NCBI GenBank assembly: GCA_017448375.1
Contig: JAFSLR010000033.1
Span: forward strand, 1 to 7,755
Direction: 5' to 3'
From: Synergistaceae bacterium
GTDB taxonomy: Bacteria > Synergistota > Synergistia > Synergistales > Aminobacteriaceae
Length of the DNA: 7,755 nt
The position numbers were made by a program, and so were the translations under genes. This document shows, piece by piece, positions 1 through 6,243 of this stretch (the stretch's first letter is position 1; each line of letters opens with the position of its first letter). The notes beneath the pieces were generated by a model, which worked only from the letters and a program-made list of their open reading frames with translations, was not told the origin of the DNA and did no database searches.

Positions 1-127
1 AACCCTTCATTCGCTTGTAACGGGAAATCGTATCACATGCCAGCGTTGTATATGCGTGGCCTATGTGGGGTTTGTCGTTGACGTAATATATTGGGGTCGT
101 GATATAGAATCGTTTTTCGCCTTCCAT
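1..127 (-). CDS. metG: Methionyl-tRNA synthetase, N-terminal fragment (window edge)
   Basis: Only the first 42 codons are in the window; the gene continues beyond position 1. Translating the minus strand from the ATG at 127-125 gives MEGEKRFYITTPIYYVND, followed by KPHIGHAYTTLACDTISRYKR. This is the hallmark opening of class I methionyl-tRNA synthetase. The HIGH signature of the ATP-binding Rossmann fold is at residues 21-24, preceded by the ITTPIYYVN strand that is highly conserved in bacterial MetG. The enzyme is cytosolic, charges tRNA-Met with methionine using ATP, and is essential for initiation and elongation. The start is supported by AGAAGG at 140-135, seven bases upstream of the ATG. 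It is transcribed away from all other genes here, so it is probably not functionally linked to them. The KMSKS motif and tRNA-binding domain lie outside the window. Confidence 0.95.
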   Translation of the reverse strand, partial: MEGEKRFYITTPIYYVNDKPHIGHAYTTLACDTISRYKRMKG

Positions 128-163
128 TAAAGAGCCTTCTTTCAAGATTGATTTTTTCAGCAA

Positions 164-193
164 AATATAACACATTCTTACTTGAAACAACAA
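164..193 (-). promoter_or_regulatory. Putative sigma-70-type promoter of metG
   Basis: On the minus strand, TTGTTG (193-188) is separated by 18 bases from TATATT (169-164). The spacer ends in TGTGT, which gives some extended -10 character. Transcription would start near 157 and leave a leader of about 30 bases before the metG ATG at 127. The -35 match is only moderate, so this is a reading of consensus similarity and not a demonstrated promoter. Confidence 0.35.
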
Positions 194-232
194 AACTTGA
201 TGATAAATAATGAAGTATGTAAAGTTTTGCAC

Positions 233-238
233 TATAAT
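233..238 (+). promoter_or_regulatory. Candidate -10 box (TATAAT) for the small gene at 344
   Basis: A perfect TATAAT lies in the AT-rich spacer about 105 bases before the ATG at 344. No convincing -35 hexamer is found 16-18 bases upstream, so the call rests on the -10 box and its position. Transcription from here would put the inverted repeat at 260-278 in the untranslated leader. Confidence 0.25.
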
Positions 239-259
239 ATTAACGTTCCCAAGAATCAT

Positions 260-278
260 GTTAGGAGCTATAGCTAAC
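260..278. repeat. Short inverted repeat, operator-like
   Basis: GTTAG at 260-264 is matched by its complement CTAAC at 274-278. They enclose the perfect 10-base palindrome AGCTATAGCT (266-275). The whole lies just downstream of the TATAAT at 233-238. The symmetry could be a protein-binding site or a small RNA hairpin in the leader of the gene at 344. At this length in AT-rich DNA it could also be chance. Confidence 0.3.
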
Positions 279-343
279 GGTCGAAATAGTGTAATCTAAC
301 TCTAAGATATATTTAATCTATGTTTTTGAGAGGAGATTTCTTT

Positions 344-737
344 ATGCCTGAGATAAAAGTCATTGAGAGTCCAGAACTTTCAAATCCAGTATGATAAGCG
401 TTATGTTGTGATTGACAAAGAAACTGGAGCAGTATTGGACGATGCGCAGGGATACGGTTACAAGAGTGCACAAAAGGCTCATGCTGCTTATAGTTACAAA
501 ACAAGAGACAGAAGCAAGGATGCCGAAAAACTCACAAAGAAAAGACACATCATTAAATGGCTGAAGGAAAATAAAACTTTCGCAAGTTTACTGGAAGATG
601 CCGAATGGTATTCAGTCAAAGAAACCGATGAGCAAATAAATGCCGCTTTCGTCAAGAAACTACTTAAAGAAAATAATCTTGAGCCGGATTTTACAGCGGG
701 TGAGTTATTAAGGGTATGGCGCAGTAAGTGGAAATAA
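344..737 (+). CDS. Small hypothetical protein with an apparent start-region frameshift
   Basis: I do not recognise a function. The body is read in one frame from TTG at 363 to TAA at 735-737: 124 residues, highly charged, rich in Lys, with predicted helices and no signal peptide or membrane helix. From memory, sequences like it occur as hypothetical proteins in gut Clostridia; I could not verify this. The start is odd. The TTG at 363 has no ribosome site, whereas ATG at 344 has a good one (AGGAG at 331-335, eight bases away). The ATG frame, however, stops at TGA 392-394 after MPEIKVIESPELSNPV. Both frames are open between 357 and 391. A +1 shift at CTT-T (378-381) would join MPEIKVIESPEL to QIQYDKRYVVID as one natural 130-residue protein. 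It may be a mutation, a sequencing error or, less likely, programmed frameshifting. About 40% GC was counted over 421-720, lower than in the transporter genes, which may point to acquired DNA. Confidence 0.6.
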
Positions 738-764
738 GGCAGTAATAAAAAACTATTAGCAACA

Positions 765-799
765 CTTCCGTAATATTGAAAGTTCGCGGAAGGAATTTT
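765..799 (+). terminator. Weak possible terminator after the small gene
   Basis: CTTCCG (765-770) and CGGAAG (787-792) form a six-pair stem around a 16-base loop. A short GAATTTT tract follows, 28 bases after the stop codon of the preceding gene. The large loop and only four T residues make it a marginal Rho-independent terminator. The rest of the spacer to 934 is AT-rich and holds no gene that I can see. Confidence 0.3.
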
Positions 800-816
800 C
801 TGTGCGTTCTCAAAAT

Positions 817-846
817 TTAACATTCCTGTGTAAGATTACGTTATAT
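817..846 (+). promoter_or_regulatory. Putative promoter of the DUF697-like membrane protein
   Basis: TTAACA (817-822, five of six matches to TTGACA) is followed after 18 bases by TTATAT (841-846), which overlaps TATATA. This would leave a leader of about 80 bases before the ATG at 935. The leader contains a run of seven C residues (877-883). A second -10-like CATAAT lies at 893-898 but has no good -35 partner. Confidence 0.35.
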
Positions 847-934
847 AACTATTAATGAATAAGTAAAATTACGCTACCCCCCCGATTTTGTGCATAATAA
901 ACACATTCACAAAAATTTGGAGGTTTTATAGCTC

Positions 935-1720
935 ATGAATGAAGAGCAGAATAACAAGTGCCACGTGATTATTCACACAGCAACGGCTTCAGCTTCGGCA
1001 ATAGCAGCAGGATTAGCGCAAATTCCCGGTTCAGACACAATACCAATTACGGCAATACAAATTACGATGATTATCAGCTTAGGCGGGGTATTCGGTCGGG
1101 ATATAGCGAAGTCAGCTGCGGAAAGTATTCTTGCTGGAGCGGCAGCGTCAATCGGAGGACGAACTGTATCACAATTTCTCGTGGGATGGATTCCGGGATT
1201 CGGCAACGCATTTAACGCAGCAATAGCAGCATCAATCACTGAAGGTATAGGCTGGTATGTAGCTAATGATTTTGCAAACGACGTAGAGAGGACAGCAACG
1301 AAGTCAATGCATTTAAGCAGCGGTCAGCTCATAATGTGTGTTATATTTTCCATAGTGCTTGCTATCGTATGTATGTTGGCCGATGTCGGACTGGAGAAAT
1401 TCACGGTTCACTTCAAGATATGGGGAGCTGTGTCGGGAATCATTCTTGCGGTTTCACTTAACGCGGTAATTTTTATCATGTGCAGCAATAGAGGCTGGAA
1501 TCGTCAAAGCTGGGCTATAATGCCATACTCGAATTATTTGGCGGTCGTGATTAATATTGTCTGTGCACTAGTGATAAACACAGGAAAAGACGTTCACAGC
1601 TGGGATGAAACTATTGTAGAATTTTTCAGGACTCCTCTTCTTAACTGGGGACTCGTAATCATTGCTGTGTTATGGTGGTTCAAAGTTGACAGAAGGTTTC
1701 GTGATGAATGGAGTTTGTAA
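935..1720 (+). CDS. DUF697/YcjF-like integral membrane protein, function unknown
   Basis: 261 residues, started at ATG 935 with GGAGG at 919-923 upstream. Residues 12-112 are a Gly/Ala-rich segment resembling DUF697: an IHTATASASAIAAGLAQIPG stretch, then PITAIQ, an LGGVFG turn, an AAASIGG helix and the GWIPGFGNAFNAA pattern that mirrors the KLIPGAG signature of that family. DUF697 is normally the C-terminal part of Era-like/dynamin-like GTPases or YcjF proteins. Here no GTPase (no P-loop) precedes it. The second half carries about four membrane helices (roughly 131-149, 163-183, 197-215 and 233-249), ending in a basic tail with WWFKVDRRFRDEW. It therefore sits in the inner membrane. No catalytic motif is visible. 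It stands alone, convergent with the transporter operon and only 48 bases from the stop of the ATPase gene. The family assignment is from pattern recognition and is moderately sure; the role is unknown. Confidence 0.75.
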   Translation: MNEEQNNKCHVIIHTATASASAIAAGLAQIPGSDTIPITAIQITMIISLGGVFGRDIAKSAAESILAGAAASIGGRTVSQFLVGWIPGFGNAFNAAIAASITEGIGWYVANDFANDVERTATKSMHLSSGQLIMCVIFSIVLAIVCMLADVGLEKFTVHFKIWGAVSGIILAVSLNAVIFIMCSNRGWNRQSWAIMPYSNYLAVVINIVCALVINTGKDVHSWDETIVEFFRTPLLNWGLVIIAVLWWFKVDRRFRDEWSL

Positions 1721-1726
1721 CCACAC

Positions 1727-1759
1727 AAAAAACGGGCAGAATCTCACAGACTCCGCCCG
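1727..1759 (-). terminator. Intrinsic terminator of the ABC importer operon
   Basis: Read on the minus strand, ten bases after the ATPase stop codon, the sequence folds into a 12-pair stem with a three-base loop (1759-1733). CGGGC pairs with GCCCG, then GGAGTCT pairs with AGATTCT. A run of six T (1732-1727) follows immediately. Two positions are G-U wobbles in minus-strand RNA but A-C mismatches in plus-strand RNA, and the plus side lacks a comparable T tract. The signal is therefore clearly directional and ends the minus operon. It offers little to the converging gene at 935-1720. Confidence 0.88.
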
Positions 1760-1768
1760 CCGAATTTC

Positions 1769-2866
1769 TTACGCCTTCTCTAAATCGTCAGCAAGTACCT
1801 TCGTCAATGACGGGTCAAACGACAATGAAACTCTTTCGCCCTCATCCCAAATCTTTTTGACATCTGGGTTATCTATCTGAACAAGAACATTCCCCAAGTC
1901 AGTTTTAACCCAAGTCTCTACGCTGTTTCCGAGATAGATATTCGCCGTAACTATTCCGTTCTCGACTCCCGCTCCCGGTTCACCCACCGAAAGCGACTCC
2001 GGCCTCGCCATCACTAACGCTTTATCTCCGGCCTTTAAGGTTTTCGCCCATCTCGGAGCCGTGAACTTCTGCCCGCGAATCTCAACGTGGCACCCGTCAT
2101 CAATCCCCTTAACCACGCACGGGAAAAACGCAACCTTCCCCACGAAACCCGCAACAAACGTATCAACGGGATCTCTGTATATGTCGCTAGGAGTCCCGAT
2201 CTGTATTATGTGGCCGAGCTTCATTACGATTATTCGGTCGGAAAGGCTCATTGCCTCAACTCGGTCATGCGTTACATACATTGCGGTTATTCCGAGTGAT
2301 TTTTGCAGTCTGCGAATCTCAACTCTCATCTGCTCCCTCAAAAGTGCGTCAAGGTTGCTCAACGGCTCATCAAGCAGCAACACTGACGGCTCAACGATTA
2401 GGCTTCTTGCGAGCGCGACTCTCTGCTGCTGTCCACCCGACAAACGAGACGGCGGACGCTTCCCCATCTGCCCAAGCCCGACCATCTCAAGAAATTTCTG
2501 CACCTTCGCGTCAATCTCATTCTGAGGAACTTTGCGCAATTTCAATCCGTAGCCGACATTATCCGCAACATTCATGTGGGGGAACAAGCCGTAACTCTGG
2601 AATACCATTGCTGTATCGCGCTTATTGGGCGGAGTGTTCGTTACGTCGTTATCGCCTATCATGATTTTTCCCGATGTAGGCTGCTCAAATCCCGATAACA
2701 TTCGCAGGATTGTTGACTTCCCGCAACCTGAAGGCCCAAGAAGTGTTACGAGTTCGCCCGGCTCAAGTTTGAATGATACTCCCGCTACCGCTGCTACGTC
2801 TTGCCCTGACTGAGGATCGCGGAATATCTTTTTTATGTTCTCAAAGGTTACTGATTTGCTTGCCAA
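1769..2866 (-). CDS. ABC importer ATP-binding subunit (FbpC/AfuC/PotA type)
   Basis: 365 residues, a complete MalK/PotA/FbpC-type ATPase that powers the importer encoded just upstream on the same strand. Visible motifs are Walker A GPSGCGKST (44-52), Q-loop Gln90, signature LSGGQQQR (142-149), Walker B VLLLDE (162-167), D-loop SNLD (170-173) and H-loop His200. Residues from about 240 form the C-terminal TOBE/OB region, including a VMARPES motif (285-291) typical of this class. The usual VTHDQ after the switch His is VTHDR here; the His itself is intact. The start is TTG at 2866-2864, set by AGGAG at 2880-2876 nine bases away. An ATG at 2873 is out of frame and too close to that site. The gene lies 40 bases after the permease stop. 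The protein is cytosolic and peripheral to the membrane. The family is certain; the substrate cannot be read from the ATPase. Confidence 0.95.
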   Translation of the reverse strand: MASKSVTFENIKKIFRDPQSGQDVAAVAGVSFKLEPGELVTLLGPSGCGKSTILRMLSGFEQPTSGKIMIGDNDVTNTPPNKRDTAMVFQSYGLFPHMNVADNVGYGLKLRKVPQNEIDAKVQKFLEMVGLGQMGKRPPSRLSGGQQQRVALARSLIVEPSVLLLDEPLSNLDALLREQMRVEIRRLQKSLGITAMYVTHDRVEAMSLSDRIIVMKLGHIIQIGTPSDIYRDPVDTFVAGFVGKVAFFPCVVKGIDDGCHVEIRGQKFTAPRWAKTLKAGDKALVMARPESLSVGEPGAGVENGIVTANIYLGNSVETWVKTDLGNVLVQIDNPDVKKIWDEGERVSLSFDPSLTKVLADDLEKA

Positions 2867-2875
2867 TTTTCATTT

Positions 2876-2880
2876 CTCCT
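2876..2880 (-). promoter_or_regulatory. Ribosome site that fixes the TTG start of the ATPase gene
   Basis: AGGAG on the minus strand is nine bases from TTG at 2866, the optimal distance, and only two bases from an ATG at 2873. That ATG would encode just MKIGKQISNL before a stop. This argues strongly for TTG initiation. Confidence 0.7.
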
Positions 2881-2906
2881 TTCTCATCACGTTTAGCGCA
2901 GCGCAA

Positions 2907-5111
2907 CTATGTTACATTTTTCATCAGGTTAGTATTCTCGCGCACAAGCAGTCTCATTATCCCGAACGCACCGAACACAATTATGATTAATACGGTTGAA
3001 AGCACACTCGCTAATCCGAATCTCAGGTTTTCAGAGAAATTATAGATTAGCACCGTTATGTGATACCATTTCGCCGAGATGAGGAATATTACCGCGCTAA
3101 CCGCCGTCATCGAACGCACAAACGTATACGACAAGCTCGACAGGAACGCCGGACGCACTAACGGTAACACGATTGTCCTGAACACTGTAGCCTGATCTGC
3201 TCCCAAATCCGTAGCAGCTTCTTCTATTGACGGGTCAATCTGCCTCAATGACGCTATACCGCCCTCAATGCCTACAGGAAGTTCCCTGATTACGTAGTTG
3301 ATGATGATTATTGCGGCTGTTCCCACGAGGATTATTGGCGCGTGGTTGAACGCAAGTATGTAGCTTATTCCCAGCAACGTCCCGGGAAGCGCGAAAGGTG
3401 TCATCAATAACATCTCAAGCAGCTTTTTGCCGTGAAATTTCCGTCTTACGATTAGGAGTGCCGCTATCATTGCGATAATTCCAGCGATAGGAGTTGCGAT
3501 TGCCGCAAGCGTAACCGTGTCGAAAAGTGCATCTGTTGACCGCGTTATTGCCTCTGTGATGTTCTCAAGGCTGAACGTGTAATCGATTCCCCAGTTCTTG
3601 ACGAAACAGCCCGCGAAGATTGTCCCGTAAAGCATTACGAGGAAGATTATTATCACGAAAATGATTCCCGTTAATACCCTTCGCACAGCCGGAGTCGTTA
3701 ATTCCGTGATACGCCCTGAAGGTTTGCCCGTTACGGTTACATATGAACGTTTAGCGACCCAGAATCTTTGCGCAAGGAACGCCGTTAATGTCGGCAGTAA
3801 CAGCAGTATCGACAGCGCAGCACCGTAGCCGAGTCTGTTCATGCCTGTAACTTCAATATAGCTTTCGAGCGATAATACCTTCAAATCGCCCGCCAATAAT
3901 AACGGGTTCGCAAAGTCAGCAAGTGATGTTGTGAAAACGAGAAGCCACGCGCTTAATATTCCTGGAATGGCAAGCGGGAATGTAATTTTGCTGAACGTCT
4001 GAAAACGGCTTGCCGAAAGATTCAATGATGCCTCCTCAAACGTTGAGTCTATCGCCTGCAATACTCCTCCCAATGTCAGGAACGCAATCGGAAACATTCC
4101 CATTGTCTGAACGAGTACGAGTCCCGGCAAACCGTATATCGAGAAGTCAAGCCCTATAACCCTTAGCCAGCGCGTAATGAGTCCGTTGTTCCCGAACAAT
4201 AATATTATTGAAAGGGTCAGCGAAAACGGAGGCGATATTACGGGAAGGACTCCCATTGTTGAAATGAGTTTCTTGCACGGCGCGTTTGTCCTCGAAACCA
4301 CGAACGCAAAGAGAAATCCCACAATCGTTGAGAATGTTGCAGTCCAGCACCCTAGCTTGAGACTTCCCCATAATGCTGACATGTAGCCCTCTGACTGTAA
4401 TATAGTCTTCCATGTTGCGAGGGAGAATTTTCCGTTCTCAAGGAATGAGAGTCTCAACGCCTCAAACAGCGGGTAAGCTACAAATATCAATGTCATTATG
4501 AACAGTCCGGCGAGCGCAAATCCGACAATGGGATCACGGCTCATCATCAACTGCCATATAACGACCGCGAAAAGTACGAACGCGCAGAAAAACAGAGTAT
4601 TCAACATTCGCATGAAATTCTGTTCGCCGTCAGTGCTGAATGAGAACACTAACGCCCCTTCGACATCATGAGTCTTAATGTCAACGGCTGGTGCGAAAAA
4701 TAACGCTTGTTCCTCCTTTGCGCCTACGGTCCAGTTTTTTACGCTCCTGTAAATTTCCTCATACGCGGCGTTGTCGAAACCTTTTGCGAACTCAGGGTCA
4801 ATCGCTGACTCTTCGGTGAGCTTAGCGAGTTCGGGGTCTCCTTTGGGTGTTGACGTTAGCTTTTCGCCGGGCATTGGGATTTCGGGAACGTAAGCGACTC
4901 TGTAGGTGTTAGACTCTTCGGCGAGTCTCTTGAGCCATTCTGTAACCTCGTCATCTCCTGAAGGGTAGCCCGCTGCTACTGTTTCAACCGTCCGAATCTG
5001 TGAAGCTCTTGACTGCTTTATGAACTCATCACTGACGCTTGAATAAATCCAGTAACCGACAAGCACAACAAACAGAAGGGTAACGATGAAGTTTATTATT
5101 CGCTTGTTCAA
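2907..5111 (-). CDS. ABC importer permease, two fused domains plus an extracytoplasmic insert (FbpB/AfuB type)
   Basis: 734 residues counted from TTG at 5111. This one polypeptide carries both transmembrane halves of a Type I importer. Each half has its EAA coupling loop, which contacts the ATPase: EEASLNLSASRFQTF near 359-373 and EEAATDLGADQATVF near 630-644, each followed by a LP- or FP-containing helix. A first helix (about 5-23) leads to some 145 mostly hydrophilic residues (24-168) outside the membrane. Helix two (about 170-190) and the permease core follow. Fused FbpB-like permeases are often about 500-700 residues, so the insert makes this one long. A longer reading from GTG 5132 would make the AGGAGG site part of the coding sequence, so I reject it. 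The TTG is nine bases from that AGGAGG. The gene lies between the binding-protein and ATPase genes in one operon. The insert looks like a membrane-anchored sensor domain; its role is inferred. Confidence 0.93.
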   Translation of the reverse strand: MNKRIINFIVTLLFVVLVGYWIYSSVSDEFIKQSRASQIRTVETVAAGYPSGDDEVTEWLKRLAEESNTYRVAYVPEIPMPGEKLTSTPKGDPELAKLTEESAIDPEFAKGFDNAAYEEIYRSVKNWTVGAKEEQALFFAPAVDIKTHDVEGALVFSFSTDGEQNFMRMLNTLFFCAFVLFAVVIWQLMMSRDPIVGFALAGLFIMTLIFVAYPLFEALRLSFLENGKFSLATWKTILQSEGYMSALWGSLKLGCWTATFSTIVGFLFAFVVSRTNAPCKKLISTMGVLPVISPPFSLTLSIILLFGNNGLITRWLRVIGLDFSIYGLPGLVLVQTMGMFPIAFLTLGGVLQAIDSTFEEASLNLSASRFQTFSKITFPLAIPGILSAWLLVFTTSLADFANPLLLAGDLKVLSLESYIEVTGMNRLGYGAALSILLLLPTLTAFLAQRFWVAKRSYVTVTGKPSGRITELTTPAVRRVLTGIIFVIIIFLVMLYGTIFAGCFVKNWGIDYTFSLENITEAITRSTDALFDTVTLAAIATPIAGIIAMIAALLIVRRKFHGKKLLEMLLMTPFALPGTLLGISYILAFNHAPIILVGTAAIIIINYVIRELPVGIEGGIASLRQIDPSIEEAATDLGADQATVFRTIVLPLVRPAFLSSLSYTFVRSMTAVSAVIFLISAKWYHITVLIYNFSENLRFGLASVLSTVLIIIVFGAFGIMRLLVRENTNLMKNVT

Positions 5112-5120
5112 GTTTCCATA

Positions 5121-5127
5121 CCTCCTT
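5121..5127 (-). promoter_or_regulatory. Strong ribosome site that fixes the TTG start of the permease
   Basis: AAGGAGG on the minus strand is nine bases upstream of TTG at 5111. A GTG at 5132 lies upstream of and overlaps this site, which makes it an unlikely start. The ATG at 5119 is one base from the site, out of frame, and encodes only Met-Glu-Thr before a stop that overlaps the TTG. Confidence 0.75.
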
Positions 5128-5140
5128 TGCACAAAATAAA

Positions 5141-5220
5141 GCCCCCTGAGAATAACCCTCTCCCTGCGGGTGTCCCCCTTAGCTTAGGGGGGATTATGGG
5201 GGGTAATCCTCATAGAGGGG
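5141..5220. repeat. GC-rich intergenic hairpin element inside the importer operon
   Basis: The 121 bases between the binding-protein stop and the permease TTG hold nested inverted repeats. GGATTA (5191-5196) pairs with TAATCC (5204-5209). CCCCCT (5174-5179) pairs with AGGGGG (5186-5191). An outer arm of about ten pairs joins GCCCC and TGAG near 5220-5208 to CTCA and GGGGGC at 5150-5141, with a small bulge. In minus-strand RNA the outer stem is followed by TTTATTTT (5140-5133). The element may be a REP- or MITE-like repeat, an mRNA-stabilising barrier that protects the binding-protein message, or a partial terminator that lowers permease expression. No second copy exists in this window, so its repeat nature is untested. 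Confidence 0.6.
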
Positions 5221-5232
5221 CAATACGTTACA

Positions 5233-6234
5233 TTACTTTTCGGGTGCGGTTGTGATTTCCTTGTTCCAGCGTTCAAGGAGACGTTCTTTGTTGGCCGCGT
5301 CCCACTGGTCATCCTGATTAACGAGATTCATTGTTGCGAGCGAAAATCCCGTGTCAGTCGGCGTAGCTTTGTCCGATAACGGAATGACGTACCACTTCGC
5401 TATTATGTCCATAGCCTTCTGACCCAATACCCAGTCATAGAGCTTCTTTGCGTTGAGGGAATCCGGGCCGCCTTTAAGGATTGACATTGACGCGGTCTCA
5501 AATCCTGTGCCGTCAGACGGAATCGCAATCTCAATCTTTGCCCCTTCGCGCTGTAGTTTAATCTGGTCATGAAGGTAGCCGATTGCTATCGGGATTTCAC
5601 CGAGTGCGCATGATTTTCCGGGTGCTGAACCTGAGCGCGTGAACTGTTCGACCGATTTCGCAAGCTCCTTGAAGTACGCAAACGCTTTGTCCTCGTCCCC
5701 GTTGAAAATCCTTATGACCGTCGTAATCATATTGTAGGCCGTTCCCGATGTGCTTGGGTGAGCGACTCTGACTTTCTTTGCGTACTCAGGCTTTAAGAGA
5801 TCAGCCCAGCTCTTCGGCATGTCAAGCCCTAACTCTTTAGCGCGTTCGGTGTTCATGCAGAATGCTATCGGCCCGACATAGAGTCCCGTCCAATAATTTT
5901 CGGGGTCTCTGTATTTCGCCGGAATGCTCCCCGCTGCCCTCGAACGGTAAGGTGTCGAAAGCCCGCGTAATTTCGCCTCAATATGCTGAGTACCGACTCC
6001 GCCAACCCAGATTGAAGCCTGCGGATTTGCCCTTTCAGCCTCAAGACGCGCTATTGCCTCACCGCCTGAGAGCCTCACCCATTCGACTTTGATTCCCGTA
6101 TCGGCCTCGAATGCGTCAAATAACGCTTTGGCTAACGGTTCTTCCATTGTCGTGTACGCTTTGACCGACTCGGCAGCTGAAGCCATGACCGAAAATGCCA
6201 TGACCATAACAAGAGCTAACATAAATTTCTTCAT
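5233..6234 (-). CDS. Periplasmic solute-binding protein of an Fbp/Afu-type ABC importer
   Basis: 333 residues, first gene of the importer operon. ATG at 6234 has AGGAGG at 6249-6244, nine bases upstream. Residues 1-20 are a Sec signal peptide (MKKF, hydrophobic core, cleavage after ASA) with no lipobox Cys, so the mature protein should be free in the periplasm. The mature chain begins with SVKAYTTMEEPLAKALFDAF and continues with IKVEW, GGEAIARLEAERANPQA and a SIWVGG strand, the standard opening of the FbpA/AfuA/PhnS cluster F binding fold. Later landmarks are PSTSGTAYN (160-168), FTRSGSAPGKSCALGE (198-213), IGYLHDQ (218-224) and DGTGFETASMSILKGG (241-256). The tandem Tyr pair that holds ferric iron in FbpA is not evident; at the comparable place Tyr220 is followed by LHD. 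The ligand may therefore be a phosphorylated sugar or phosphonate and not iron. The family is sure; the ligand is open. Confidence 0.92.
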   Translation of the reverse strand: MKKFMLALVMVMAFSVMASAAESVKAYTTMEEPLAKALFDAFEADTGIKVEWVRLSGGEAIARLEAERANPQASIWVGGVGTQHIEAKLRGLSTPYRSRAAGSIPAKYRDPENYWTGLYVGPIAFCMNTERAKELGLDMPKSWADLLKPEYAKKVRVAHPSTSGTAYNMITTVIRIFNGDEDKAFAYFKELAKSVEQFTRSGSAPGKSCALGEIPIAIGYLHDQIKLQREGAKIEIAIPSDGTGFETASMSILKGGPDSLNAKKLYDWVLGQKAMDIIAKWYVIPLSDKATPTDTGFSLATMNLVNQDDQWDAANKERLLERWNKEITTAPEK

Positions 6235-6243
6235 GCTGTGAAG

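Noticed and set aside
494..823. Minus-strand open frame of 109 codons
   Set aside because: It is antisense to the small gene at 344-737. Its Ser/Leu/Phe-rich composition is a shadow of Lys/Glu codons, and it has no family resemblance.
1662..1880. Plus-strand open frame across the end of the membrane protein and the ATPase end
   Set aside because: It crosses the operon terminator and two real genes, and has no recognisable sequence.
2061..2664. Plus-strand open frames opposite the ATPase gene
   Set aside because: The ATPase on the minus strand shows every ABC motif; the plus frames are low-complexity shadows without known motifs.
5112..5132. Longer permease starting at GTG 5132
   Set aside because: Its second to fourth codons are the AGGAGG ribosome site itself. 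The TTG at 5111 has optimal spacing, and the protein then begins with a natural short basic segment and a membrane helix.
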